From Neglectibacter sp. X58 (GTDB taxonomy: Bacteria; Bacillota; Clostridia; Oscillospirales; Acutalibacteraceae): a DNA stretch of 36,424 nt. Shown piece by piece: positions 9,371-18,170 of the stretch. The position numbers and the translations under genes were made by a program. Location of the stretch: assembly GCF_009936035.1 (NCBI RefSeq), contig NZ_QWEO01000029.1, positions 1-36,424 of the forward strand, in the 5' to 3' direction. The first letter of the stretch is position 1, and each line of letters begins with the position of its first letter. The notes under the pieces are model-generated. The model saw only the letters and a program-made list of their open reading frames with translations. It made no database searches and was not told the DNA's origin.

Positions 9371-10294
9371 GTGTTGGGCTTGCTGCCAATCAAAATAGAA
9401 CTGCCGGACGGTTTTTTAGAGGAAGAGGTTCGGTGCGGATACACAGTTAGCGCTGAGATGAAAAAACTGTGGGCAGTGGAATTAGACTTGCTTGTAGAGT
9501 TTGACCGCGTGTGCAAAAAGCATGGCCTGACATATTTTGCCGATGGCGGGACGCTACTTGGCACGATCCGGCACAAGGGATTCATTCCTTGGGATGATGA
9601 TGTTGACCTGGTTATGACCCGGTCGGAATATGAAAAGCTTGTTAAAATTGCTGATAAGGAATTTCAGCATCCTTATTTTTTTCAAACGACAGAGTCGGAT
9701 CCAGGGCTTGTTATGGGCGGCAGTCGGCTGCGGAATTCTGATACAACGCTTATCAGCGATTTTGACAATAGGCGGCCTTATGAAAATAAAGGGATTTTTA
9801 TTGACCTGTATGTTCTGGACAATGTCCCGGATGATGGCAGGAAGATCTCCGCAATCAGGAAAACCCTCAAAGTTTACTGGCGGATTTTGCGTTATGCAGC
9901 CTATTACGAGTCTTATTTTCATTCTGGCAGGAAAATGGCTTTTAAAGAGAAGCTGTTGGGCAAGTTCTCCCTGGGGTTAAAGCATCTTTGGGGCATGAAG
10001 GGGCTTTGTAGAAGATATGAAAGCTATTGTACCCAATGGAACAGTACAGATACAGATCTGATTGCCAGCTTGAAAAGCAACAGGGGCTATGTCCTTCTCC
10101 GCAAGGAGTGGTATAGCGAAACGCGCCCAGCCGCGTTTGAAGGGATAGAAATCCCCATCCCGAACGGCTATAAGGAATTCCTTACAGAAATGTATGGGGA
10201 TGACTATATGGTGATGAAACGGCAGCCCTCCACACACCGCCCTCTCAAATTTAATGCAGAGGTGCCGTATCGGGAATATAAAAAGGAAACTTGA
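9371..10294 (+). CDS. LicD-family phosphotransferase
   Basis: 307 residues from GTG 9371. A TTG at 9380 is better spaced from AAAGGGG (9365-9371) and may be the true start. LicD enzymes transfer phosphocholine or a similar phospho-group from a CDP donor to a glycan. The family core is clear: YFADGGTLLGTIRHKGFIPW immediately followed by DDDVDL (about 75-80), the metal-binding acidic cluster. No membrane segment is seen. It lies between two cytidylyltransferase fusions, so the donor is probably the CDP compound made by one of them. Confidence 0.9.
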   Translation: MLGLLPIKIELPDGFLEEEVRCGYTVSAEMKKLWAVELDLLVEFDRVCKKHGLTYFADGGTLLGTIRHKGFIPWDDDVDLVMTRSEYEKLVKIADKEFQHPYFFQTTESDPGLVMGGSRLRNSDTTLISDFDNRRPYENKGIFIDLYVLDNVPDDGRKISAIRKTLKVYWRILRYAAYYESYFHSGRKMAFKEKLLGKFSLGLKHLWGMKGLCRRYESYCTQWNSTDTDLIASLKSNRGYVLLRKEWYSETRPAAFEGIEIPIPNGYKEFLTEMYGDDYMVMKRQPSTHRPLKFNAEVPYREYKKET

Positions 10295-10306
10295 GGTGAT
10301 GCGGCT

Positions 10307-11917
10307 ATGAATATTGCCCTGGTGCTTTCAGGCGGCGTAGGGCGCCGCTTTGGGTCGGATATCCCGAAGCAATACTGCAAGTTAAGAGGGAAGCCTGTCA
10401 TTGAATATGTGCTGGATGTTTGCAGGCTGTCGAAAGTGACAGATAAAATTATCATTGTGGCCAATGGGGAGTATGTGGAAAAACTGCGCCAAAAGTATGA
10501 GGTTGAAACGGTGGAAGGCGGAAATGAGCGTAACCGCTCTATCAAAAGCGGCTTTGATTATATATCCGCCCACTATGACTGCGACAAGGTCATAATTCTG
10601 GACGCAGTCCAGCCTATTGTCACAGAGGAGCAGATCTCCCGCTATTTTGAGATCCTGGATGAATATGACCATGTGGTGACCTGCCGGAAAATCACCTCCA
10701 GTTTAGGCAGGTACGACGGCACGCAGGCTTTGCGCGATGAATTTTTCCATACAAACGCCCCGGAGGGGTTTCGGTTCAAGGTGATTGCGCCCGTGTTTGA
10801 CGGCGGCCATCCTTCAGGGGCGGCAGAGCACCAATTGCCGCCAGGGGCAACCAGCTTCCGGTGCTTTGACTATCCATACAACATGAAGCTGACATATCCT
10901 CTGGACATGGATGTGGCGGATGTCCTTCTTGACGAGTTCATCCTCAAACCAAAACAGGAACGGGTTTTAAAAAAAGCCAAATCCTGGCTAAGTTCTGTAG
11001 ACCAGGCAGCCGCTCAACAGTGGTTCGGTGCTGTGCCGGGATATTTTGACAAGCTGCGGGAGCGGTGGGGTATTTCTTCCTATACCATAAACCCCCAGAG
11101 CTTTACCGGCATTGTATATGAATGCTGTTCAGAGGCGTTTGGCAATGTAATTGTAAAGTTCGACGCACCGTTCCTGGGGCGGTACATTGGGGAACGGTAT
11201 TATTACCAGGCTGCCGGACCGGCTTTTATGGCAGAGCTGCTGGATTATGATGATGCTTTTTGCGCGCTGCTGATTCGGCAGGTCTATCCAGGCCTTCAAG
11301 TGAAATTTGACCACAGGAATGCAAAGCTTAGGGATTTTTTCAATAAGGTTGCAGACGGCTTTCTTGCAATCAATCCTGGGGATCACCCGGAACTGCCCAC
11401 CGTTATGGGCATCTTTGAGAGCAATGCAGGTTTAGCCGCAGGACATTCCTTCCAGCGGGAGTTCCGGCAAAAAATGGAAGCGGTTTGCAGGGTGCTGTGG
11501 GACAAGTATTTCCGAGATTCCCCCAAAGTATTGCTGCATAAGGATTTGCAGCGGCGGAATATCCTGGATGCAGGCGGTTCGTATCGCGCGATTGATGCCC
11601 AAGGCGTAATCGGGCCTTATGAGTTTGAGTTTACCCGCACCCATGTGACAGACGGCATGGATGAAAAGCCGGATAGCTTGGAGGGGTTTATCCAGCGTTT
11701 CCGTTTCTTTAAGCCATATGGCGAACCGGAAAGGTTAAATGCCGCCTTGTTTATTGATTGGATATGCGTTTTAAACGAATGGGTAAATGCGGCTGATGAT
11801 GGATATGAAACAGTTGCCTGGACAGTAGATGCGATTAAACGCATGTTTTATCCGAATGGGGAGTGGCAGAAGGAGGAATTGCCGATGCCTAATTTGATTG
11901 ATGACAAACGGATATAA
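10307..11917 (+). CDS. Fusion: IspD-like cytidylyltransferase + APH/choline-kinase-like domain
   Basis: 536 residues. Residues 1-225 are an IspD/TarI-type nucleotidyltransferase (LSGGVGRRFGSDIPKQY, later VETVEGGNERNRSIKSG and VIILDAVQPIV). Residues ~250-536 resemble aminoglycoside/hydroxyalcohol phosphotransferases: the catalytic LLHKDLQRRNIL near residue 410, then AIDAQGVIGPYEFEF with the metal-binding Asp. The fusion places a kinase and a CTP-dependent activating enzyme on one chain, the same logic as LicA plus LicC but from different families. It probably phosphorylates an alcohol and converts it to a CDP derivative for LicD. The natural substrate cannot be read from sequence. Confidence 0.85.
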   Translation: MNIALVLSGGVGRRFGSDIPKQYCKLRGKPVIEYVLDVCRLSKVTDKIIIVANGEYVEKLRQKYEVETVEGGNERNRSIKSGFDYISAHYDCDKVIILDAVQPIVTEEQISRYFEILDEYDHVVTCRKITSSLGRYDGTQALRDEFFHTNAPEGFRFKVIAPVFDGGHPSGAAEHQLPPGATSFRCFDYPYNMKLTYPLDMDVADVLLDEFILKPKQERVLKKAKSWLSSVDQAAAQQWFGAVPGYFDKLRERWGISSYTINPQSFTGIVYECCSEAFGNVIVKFDAPFLGRYIGERYYYQAAGPAFMAELLDYDDAFCALLIRQVYPGLQVKFDHRNAKLRDFFNKVADGFLAINPGDHPELPTVMGIFESNAGLAAGHSFQREFRQKMEAVCRVLWDKYFRDSPKVLLHKDLQRRNILDAGGSYRAIDAQGVIGPYEFEFTRTHVTDGMDEKPDSLEGFIQRFRFFKPYGEPERLNAALFIDWICVLNEWVNAADDGYETVAWTVDAIKRMFYPNGEWQKEELPMPNLIDDKRI

Positions 11918-12026
11918 AATCATATAAATTTTATATATAGTGGAGTATGTAACTTCCGATGGATAATTTCCATAGTCATGTCTGTTAAAACCATTGATAT
12001 TAAAAACAAAGGAAGAAAAATTAAAA

Positions 12027-12956
12027 ATGAGAATACAGTACCTTGAGTGTGGGTTGGCGTCTCAAATGCGCCAATATGTATTTGCACGATATGCAGAAAG
12101 AAAACATCCTGGAGAGCGTTGGTTTTTCGATGACTCAGATGCTTTTGTCCGAAACGGACATAATGGATATGAACTAGAGCGAATATTTGGAATAAAGGCG
12201 CGTATGTTAAGCGACTGCTTTAATAAACAAACATGGGAGCACATCATAGTGAGGCGGCGGAATGCTTTGTTACAGCAAAAGAAAGCCGGAATTCCTTTTC
12301 AAAATAGAACTGGCATCATTTTGCCCCAGATTCTCTTGGAAAAAGGCGTTCCAATTACTTTGGTGAGAAGTTCAAAAGCGTTAGGCAACGAATTCTGGTT
12401 TGATGGAGATATAATTTATACATCGGGTTTTGACCCTGAAATTCTTGAATTGCCATATCGCAATATATATTATTATACGTATCCAGCAAAAAGAACATGG
12501 TTTGAAGAATTTAGAGAAGAAAATCTTTTAGAATTTACTTTTCCCAGACTTTTGGATGAAACGAACCAGAGATTTGCAGATATGCTTAATACGAGTTATT
12601 CTGTGGGTATCCATGTAAGAAGAGGCGATTTTCTGCTGCCAGAAATAAACCGCGCGGTTCCTAATGAGAACTATAAAATAGCCTGCCAACAGGTAATGGA
12701 GGAACATCCCAGCGCCCACTTCTTTATCTTCTCAGACGATTTGGAATGGTGCCGTGCCAACGAAAAAGAACTGGGCTTTGACCTGTCACAGAGCACGACA
12801 TACGTTGCTGGCAACACGGGCAAAAACAGCTACATAGACATGCAACTCCTCAGCATGTGCAAAGGGATGATTCGTAATGCGCGAAGCGCCTTTTCACAGG
12901 TGGCAGGATGGCTGAATCCCAATCTGGAATTTGAAATAAAACTGAAAAAAGAGTGA
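12027..12956 (+). CDS. GT11 alpha-1,2-fucosyltransferase family glycosyltransferase
   Basis: 309 residues from ATG 12027 (AAAGGA at 12008-12013). The start MRIQYLECGLASQMRQYVFA corresponds to the G.L.NQM..Y glycosyltransferase N-terminus of this family. VGIHVRRGDFL is the H-x-R-R-x-D motif that binds the GDP-fucose diphosphate, and SAHFFIFSDDLEWC and SYIDMQLLSMCKG are further family motifs. GDP-L-fucose would come from Gmd and Fcl encoded downstream. It follows a 109-bp AT-rich gap without a clear promoter. The first two thirds are AT-rich compared with Gmd. Confidence 0.88.
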   Translation: MRIQYLECGLASQMRQYVFARYAERKHPGERWFFDDSDAFVRNGHNGYELERIFGIKARMLSDCFNKQTWEHIIVRRRNALLQQKKAGIPFQNRTGIILPQILLEKGVPITLVRSSKALGNEFWFDGDIIYTSGFDPEILELPYRNIYYYTYPAKRTWFEEFREENLLEFTFPRLLDETNQRFADMLNTSYSVGIHVRRGDFLLPEINRAVPNENYKIACQQVMEEHPSAHFFIFSDDLEWCRANEKELGFDLSQSTTYVAGNTGKNSYIDMQLLSMCKGMIRNARSAFSQVAGWLNPNLEFEIKLKKE

Positions 12957-12962
12957 GTAGTT

Positions 12963-13011
12963 ATTACATGGAGGTACCTCCATGTAATCCCTTCTAAAGG
13001 AAGGGATTACA
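12963..13011. repeat. 26-bp perfect palindrome overlapping a second hairpin
   Basis: Positions 12963-12988 form a perfect 26-bp palindrome (half ATTACATGGAGGT). Its right arm is shared with a 12-bp stem TGTAATCCCTTC/GAAGGGATTACA (12983-13011, loop TAAAG). The two structures are mutually exclusive in RNA. No T-run follows. It sits just upstream of gmd, between two glycan genes. Confidence 0.7.
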
Positions 13012-13053
13012 AATCAATGCTGCTATAAGGAAACAACACAGAGGTGCATAGCA

Positions 13054-14106
13054 ATGAAAACCGCACTGATAACTGGCATCACGGGCCAGGACGGCTCTTA
13101 CTTAGCAGAGTTTCTGCTGGAAAAAGGGTATAAAGTACACGGCGTTGTCCGGCGCTCGTCTGTAGCGAATACTGCCCGTATCAACCTCCTAATTGCAAAA
13201 AACGCCATAACCCTGCACGACGGTGATTTGACCGATTCTTCCTCCCTCATCCGCATTATCCATGAGGTACAACCTGACGAAATCTACAACCTAGCGGCCC
13301 AGAGCCATGTGCAGGTTTCTTTTGACGTACCGGAATATTCGGGCGACGTAGATGCCTTGGGCGTTCTGCGGATCCTGGAGGCGGTGCGGATTTTGGGCCT
13401 CACAAACAAAACGCGGGTTTACCAAGCTTCCACGTCAGAGCTTTACGGCAAGGTGGAGGAAGTGCCCCAAAAAGAGACAACCCCGTTTCACCCCTATAGC
13501 CCTTACGCTGTAGCGAAGCAGTATGGCTTCTGGATGGTCAAGGAATACCGGGAAGCTTACGGCATGTTCGCGGTAAACGGTATCCTTTTTAATCATGAAT
13601 CAGAGCGCCGGGGGGAGAACTTTGTCACCCGGAAAATTACCTTGGCGGCTGGTCGGATTGCCGAGGGCTTGCAGGACTGTCTGGAGCTTGGAAATTTGGA
13701 TTCCCTGCGGGACTGGGGCTATGCAAAGGATTATGTGGAATGCATGTGGCTGATGATGCAGCAGGACAAGCCGGAGGATTTTGTTATTGCAACTGGCATA
13801 CAGCATACGGTGCGGGATTTCACAGAGAAAGCCTTTGCCGCCAACGGGATTACCATCCGCTGGGAGGGCGCTGGCCTTGACGAAAAAGGCTATGACGCCG
13901 GTTCAGGGAAGCTGCTGGTGAAAGTCAACCCGGCCTGGTTCAGGCCTACAGATGTGGACAACCTGCTGGGAGATCCCACCAAAGCAAAGACTGTTTTGGG
14001 CTGGGATCCGCAAAAGACCAGCTATGAAGAGTTGGTACGGATTATGGCGGAGTACGACCGGGAGCTGGCAAAACAGGAAAAAAGGGGGCGGCTTTGTGCT
14101 GGGTAA
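13054..14106 (+). CDS. gmd: GDP-mannose 4,6-dehydratase
   Basis: 350 residues, the usual size. The Rossmann motif [20 protein letters not shown] opens the protein. [18 protein letters not shown], the catalytic STSELYGK and [11 protein letters not shown] (Tyr-x3-Lys) follow, then [17 protein letters not shown] and the substrate-binding [11 protein letters not shown]. It converts GDP-D-mannose to GDP-4-keto-6-deoxy-D-mannose, the branch point to GDP-fucose (Fcl, encoded at 18171) and, by inference, to a 3,6-dideoxy sugar through the next gene. The ribosome binding site is GAGGTG, 9 bp upstream. It overlaps the next gene by 11 bp. Confidence 0.96.
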   Translation: MKTALITGITGQDGSYLAEFLLEKGYKVHGVVRRSSVANTARINLLIAKNAITLHDGDLTDSSSLIRIIHEVQPDEIYNLAAQSHVQVSFDVPEYSGDVDALGVLRILEAVRILGLTNKTRVYQASTSELYGKVEEVPQKETTPFHPYSPYAVAKQYGFWMVKEYREAYGMFAVNGILFNHESERRGENFVTRKITLAAGRIAEGLQDCLELGNLDSLRDWGYAKDYVECMWLMMQQDKPEDFVIATGIQHTVRDFTEKAFAANGITIRWEGAGLDEKGYDAGSGKLLVKVNPAWFRPTDVDNLLGDPTKAKTVLGWDPQKTSYEELVRIMAEYDRELAKQEKRGRLCAG

Positions 14107-15295
14107 AATTGGCGTGGGATACGCTTCTGTGACGGAAATTGAGAAAAAATATGTGCTGGACACCTTGGATAACCAGCGGCTTTCCCAAGGAAAATATGTG
14201 GCTGCTTTCGAGAAAAAGTTTGCCCATATGCACGGTCACAAGTACGGCATCATGTGCAACAGCGGCACAGGGGCCCTCCATCTGGCGCTGGAGACACTGC
14301 GGGAGGTAGACGGCTGGACAGATGAAACCGAAGTGCTGGTGCCTGCCATCACCTTTATTGCCACCAGTAACGCCGTGATGCATGCGGGGATGAAGCCTGT
14401 TTTTGTGGACGTTGACCCCGTTATATATAATATGAATCCCGATGAAATCGAAAAGCATATTACGCCCCGGACTAAGTGCATTATGCCAGTCCACTGTTTT
14501 GGCATGCCCTGTGATATGAAGCGCATTGTGGCGATTGCCCGAAAGCATAACTTGCGCATTGTGGAGGATTGCGCGGAAGCCCATTTTGCCAAGGTGGATG
14601 GGCAGACGGTGGGCAGCTTTTCCGACATTATGGCTTGCAGCACCTATGTGGCCCATACCATTACCACTGGCGTGGGCGGGGTCATGTGCACCAGCGATAG
14701 CGGATTGATGGAGATCATGCGGAGCCTGGTGGCCCACGGGCGGGCCTGCACCTGCGAGAGGTGCCTTGCCAGCGATGGCGATACGGTATGCCCTAAGCGT
14801 ATGCAGACAGAGATAGACCGGCGGTTTATGTTTGTGCGGCTGGGATACAGCTACCGGGTGGGAGAGATAGAAGGCGCGCTGGGGCTTGGTCAGTTGGAGC
14901 GTGTGGATGAAATCATGGGGGCGCGCCGCCGGAACGCGCAGTTTTTGATAGAAGGACTGGCGCCTTTTGAGGATAGAATCCAACTGCCGCGGCATCCGGA
15001 CAATGTGGAGCACACCTATATGATGTTTCCCATCCTGCCCCGTAAGGGGAGCGGCATTAACCGGGATGATTTTGTGCGGTATCTGGAGAAGCACAATATT
15101 GAAACCCGGCCTATGCTTTGTCTGTTGAACCAGCCTGTCTATAAGGAGATTTTTGGGGATATGGAGAAGGATTATCCTGTGGCACAGTATATAAACCAAA
15201 ATGGGTTTTATATCGGGTGCCATCACGGGCTGTCTGAAGATGAGCTGGGGTATGAGATTCAGGTGATAAAAGAATACCTGGAAACAATTCAATGA
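14096..15295 (+). CDS. DegT-fold sugar 3-dehydrase, His-for-Lys, E1/RfbH/ColD-like
   Basis: 399 residues from GTG 14096 (AAGGGGG about 9 bp upstream). The fold is that of DegT/DnrJ/EryC1 aminotransferases ([34 protein letters not shown] with PLP-binding Asp158). The position of the PLP-binding lysine holds His187 ([15 protein letters not shown]), so it cannot be an ordinary aminotransferase. His at this site defines the 3-dehydrases E1/RfbH/SpnQ and ColD. A cluster C218-x-C220-x2-C223-x8-C232 followed by PKRM resembles the [2Fe-2S] Cys cluster of E1/RfbH, which ColD lacks. The expected reaction is removal of the C3 hydroxyl from an NDP-4-keto-6-deoxyhexose; beside gmd the substrate is probably GDP-linked. 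Confidence 0.82.
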   Translation: MLGKIGVGYASVTEIEKKYVLDTLDNQRLSQGKYVAAFEKKFAHMHGHKYGIMCNSGTGALHLALETLREVDGWTDETEVLVPAITFIATSNAVMHAGMKPVFVDVDPVIYNMNPDEIEKHITPRTKCIMPVHCFGMPCDMKRIVAIARKHNLRIVEDCAEAHFAKVDGQTVGSFSDIMACSTYVAHTITTGVGGVMCTSDSGLMEIMRSLVAHGRACTCERCLASDGDTVCPKRMQTEIDRRFMFVRLGYSYRVGEIEGALGLGQLERVDEIMGARRRNAQFLIEGLAPFEDRIQLPRHPDNVEHTYMMFPILPRKGSGINRDDFVRYLEKHNIETRPMLCLLNQPVYKEIFGDMEKDYPVAQYINQNGFYIGCHHGLSEDELGYEIQVIKEYLETIQ

Positions 15296-15325
15296 GCGGA
15301 CGAAAAATCGTGGGAGTTAAGGATT

Positions 15326-16252
15326 ATGCTTTCAGTGCGGGATGCTTTTTTCAATCAAATTTTTTCGCAAGTCAGCCAAGGGGAAGATATTGTTATCATC
15401 ACGTCAGACTTGGGTGCACCAAGTTTAGATGATTTCCGGAAATATTACCCAGAGAGATATATCAGTGTAGGAATTGCAGAGCAAAGCTTGATCTCCGTTG
15501 CAACGGGTTTATCTCTTTCAGGGAAAAAAGTGGTTGCCTACGGTTTGAATCCGTTTCCCATCACACGGGCATACGATCAAATCCGTTCGCTGCTGGCAGA
15601 ACTAAATGTTCCAATAACCCTTTGCGGCCTCAATGCAGGCTTGTGTTCTGCTGAGGCAGGTTATACCCATATGCCCATTGAAGATATGGGCATGATGCGA
15701 ATGCTGTCAAATGTGCGGATGTTCAACCCCTCGGATACGTGTATAGCAGAAAAACTGGCAAAGGAAGTACCAACGTGTACTTATCCCCGATATATCCGTT
15801 TTGATAAGGGCGTCACTGAAACCTTTTATAACGAGGAAAATATTAATTTGCACACAGGCTTCACTACATATGGCCAGCCGGGGAACCTGTGTGTCGTAAC
15901 CTTTGGATGTTTTATTTCTCCTATACGGAAAACAATCAGCCAACATTTTGGGATGGAAAATAAAGTTCAACTTATTGACCTGTTTGGTTTACCAGTAGAT
16001 GTAGAGCAATTAGTAAAGTGTCTGCAATCCGCAAGAAAGGTTTTGACAATTGAAGAGAATGTCCTTGCAGGCGGAATCGGTTCTTACATACTCGAATTAT
16101 TATCAGATTACGGGATGTCAAAACCTGTAAAGCGGTTAGGCCTCCAATTAAAAAATGGGTATTATAATGCTTTCACCAATAGAGAGTATATCAGAAAGAG
16201 CCAAGGTTTTACAGAATCTGACATAGAAAAAGTTATTCTGGAAATGGCCTGA
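15326..16252 (+). CDS. Transketolase-like C-terminal half (pyrimidine-binding subunit)
   Basis: 308 residues. ITSDLGAPSLDDF, YISVGIAEQSLISVATGLSL (with the Glu that activates TPP) and YTHMPIEDMGMMR are the pyrimidine-binding domain. VLTIEENVLAGGIGSYILELL is the transketolase C-terminal domain. The complementary N-terminal half is the next gene, so together they form a split, two-gene TPP enzyme in reversed order. Household transketolase is usually one ~650-residue chain. Its place after the sugar dehydrase suggests transfer of a two-carbon ketol unit onto a keto-sugar. AT-rich relative to gmd. Confidence 0.88.
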   Translation: MLSVRDAFFNQIFSQVSQGEDIVIITSDLGAPSLDDFRKYYPERYISVGIAEQSLISVATGLSLSGKKVVAYGLNPFPITRAYDQIRSLLAELNVPITLCGLNAGLCSAEAGYTHMPIEDMGMMRMLSNVRMFNPSDTCIAEKLAKEVPTCTYPRYIRFDKGVTETFYNEENINLHTGFTTYGQPGNLCVVTFGCFISPIRKTISQHFGMENKVQLIDLFGLPVDVEQLVKCLQSARKVLTIEENVLAGGIGSYILELLSDYGMSKPVKRLGLQLKNGYYNAFTNREYIRKSQGFTESDIEKVILEMA

Positions 16253-16285
16253 GATTTAAGTAATTAAGGTTAATGAGGAAACCAA

Positions 16286-17104
16286 ATGATGAAGTATGGT
16301 GTAACAAAGCTTAAGCAAAAGGCGTATCAATACCGAAAACGTTTTTTGGATATCTTTACAGAGGTGGGGTATGGGCACTTGACCTCTGCTTTTTCCTGGA
16401 CTGAAATTGCTACTGTGCTCTACCATGAAATTATGCAGTTCCCTCCCTATTGGGATGAGGCAGGGGATTTTGATAAGATGGTAATCAGCAAGGGGCATAG
16501 TGTCGGAATGCTGTTCCCCATCTTTGAAGATTTAGGGTATTTCACAGAGAAGGAATTGATGGAGACGATTCGGGTTGGAGGCTCTAATCAAAAGCTCCGC
16601 AAACTATATTATCCGGGCTTTGACTTTTATGGTGGTTCTTTGGGGATAGGATTGGGTGTCGCAGCGGGATTAGCAAAAGGCGCTAAGCTGCAAAAAGCAG
16701 CATGGAAGGTATACTGCCTTGTCGGCGATGCGGAATGCTATGAAGGTTCTATCTGGGAGGCCATGAACTTTGCAGGCCATCAACAGTTAGACAATCTGAT
16801 TGTAATAGTAGATAGGAATTTTCTAGGATGCTCAGACTTTACAGAACACATGTTGAAGCTGGAGCCTTTCAAGGAAAAATGGCTTAGCTGTAACTGGGAT
16901 GTCTGCGAAATTGATGGGCACGATGTCAGACAGGTCTATGAGGCGCTTTCAGAGGCAGGAAAACCTGGACACAGCAAGCCACAGTGCATAATTGCCCATA
17001 CAAAGAAAGGCAAAGGGTTAGAATATCTGGTAGACAGGCCACTTATGCATGGGTATATTCCGAAAGGGGAGGAGGTTAAGCGGGCGTATGAATCCCTACA
17101 GTAG
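16286..17104 (+). CDS. Transketolase-like N-terminal half (TPP diphosphate-binding subunit)
   Basis: 272 residues. GYGHLTSAFSWTEIATVLY matches the transketolase G-H-x-x-x-x-x-S region. ISKGHSVGMLFPIFEDLGYF follows, then GGSLGIGLGVAAGLA and the TPP/Mg motif GDAECYEGSIWEAM continuing to VIVDRNF (GDG-x~25-NN class). DGHDVRQVYEAL and IIAHTKKGKG complete the domain. Partner of the preceding gene. The 3' end overlaps the start of the next gene by 17 bp, indicating one operon. Confidence 0.9.
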   Translation: MMKYGVTKLKQKAYQYRKRFLDIFTEVGYGHLTSAFSWTEIATVLYHEIMQFPPYWDEAGDFDKMVISKGHSVGMLFPIFEDLGYFTEKELMETIRVGGSNQKLRKLYYPGFDFYGGSLGIGLGVAAGLAKGAKLQKAAWKVYCLVGDAECYEGSIWEAMNFAGHQQLDNLIVIVDRNFLGCSDFTEHMLKLEPFKEKWLSCNWDVCEIDGHDVRQVYEALSEAGKPGHSKPQCIIAHTKKGKGLEYLVDRPLMHGYIPKGEEVKRAYESLQ

Positions 17105-18146
17105 AAGGGCTGAAACAGTAAAAGCGGATTCTCTACTGCTTTTAAAAGAATTTCAGAACATACTGGAATCCCTTCGTGGCGCAAAAATTTTGATAACGGG
17201 TTCTACCGGTATGATAGGTTCATATCTGGGATGGCTCCTGCTATATTTATCAGATAAGCTGGACTTACATGTGTTTTTACATGGCAGGAATACAGAAAAA
17301 TTGAAGTTGTATTATCAGGATTTTTGGGAAAGCGGCAGGTGCCATATTGTAACCTTCGATTTAGCACAGAAGCATCCTAGGGGTGTATTATGCGATTATA
17401 TTATCCACACGGCCAGTTTGGCTAACAATTACGCTTTCAAAATGTACCCAACAAAAGTTATGGAACCTAATATCCTGGGGACCTGGATGCTATTGGACTA
17501 CTGCAAAGAATCTGGTGCAAAGCTTTTGCTATGCTCATCCAGTGCAATATATGGGGAAACGGAAAGAACCCAGAGTGTTTTATCAGAATCCGCTTATGGG
17601 ATTGTCGATCCGCTGTCTAGCCGTGCATGTTATACGGAAAGCAAACGCTGCGCCGAGCAGATGTGTGCGGCTTTTACAAGAGAATATGCTGTAAAGACAA
17701 ATATTGTACGGATATCTCACACATATGGCCCCACTTTTGATATAGAAAATGACGGGAGGGTTCTTCCTCGCTCCATAAAGAAAATTCTATCCAGCCAGGA
17801 TATAGAGTTGTATGATGACCCGGATGCTATAGTACAGTACACATATGTGGGGGATATCTGCTCTGCTATTTTAGATGTGATGATCCAAGGGGTTTCTGGT
17901 GAAGCATATAACGTTTGTGGGGATGAGATGCTGCCTTTGCCACAGATTATAGAGTATATGCTTGATGGGACTCCAGAAAGCTTATCCAAGCTGGTGCTGG
18001 TTCCAATAGATGAGCGCTATGCCTTCAAAAAAGGCAGTGGAGTCAATATAAAAAAGCTTGATAATGGGAAACTGAAGGCTTTAGGATGGAAGAGCTTGTT
18101 TAGCGGAAAAATAGGGTTTCGGAGAACAATACAGAGTTACATTTAG
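17088..18146 (+). CDS. NAD-dependent epimerase/dehydratase/reductase (extended SDR)
   Basis: 352 residues from ATG 17088 (GGAGGAGG about 13 bp upstream; the earlier in-frame ATG at 17049 lacks a ribosome binding site). ILITGSTGMIGSYLG is the NAD(P)-binding glycine motif. IIHTASLANN, LLCSSSAIYGE and CYTESKRCAEQ (Tyr-x3-Lys) are the SDR active site. YVGDICSAILD and YNVCGDEMLPL are typical of the UDP-glucose 4-epimerase/4-reductase family. In this setting it may reduce or epimerise the product of the dehydrase/transketolase branch. AT-rich like the transketolase pair. Confidence 0.85.
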   Translation: MNPYSRRAETVKADSLLLLKEFQNILESLRGAKILITGSTGMIGSYLGWLLLYLSDKLDLHVFLHGRNTEKLKLYYQDFWESGRCHIVTFDLAQKHPRGVLCDYIIHTASLANNYAFKMYPTKVMEPNILGTWMLLDYCKESGAKLLLCSSSAIYGETERTQSVLSESAYGIVDPLSSRACYTESKRCAEQMCAAFTREYAVKTNIVRISHTYGPTFDIENDGRVLPRSIKKILSSQDIELYDDPDAIVQYTYVGDICSAILDVMIQGVSGEAYNVCGDEMLPLPQIIEYMLDGTPESLSKLVLVPIDERYAFKKGSGVNIKKLDNGKLKALGWKSLFSGKIGFRRTIQSYI

Positions 18147-18170
18147 GGATAAAGGCAGGGAAACGATTTG

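Noticed and set aside
14042-15292. 416-codon open frame antisense to the DegT-fold gene
   Set aside because: His/Pro-rich shadow frame with no known motifs; the sense strand has complete family signatures.
14096-15295. Ordinary PLP sugar aminotransferase (perosamine type)
   Set aside because: The PLP-binding lysine is replaced by His187 and a Cys cluster is present, which fits a 3-dehydrase instead.
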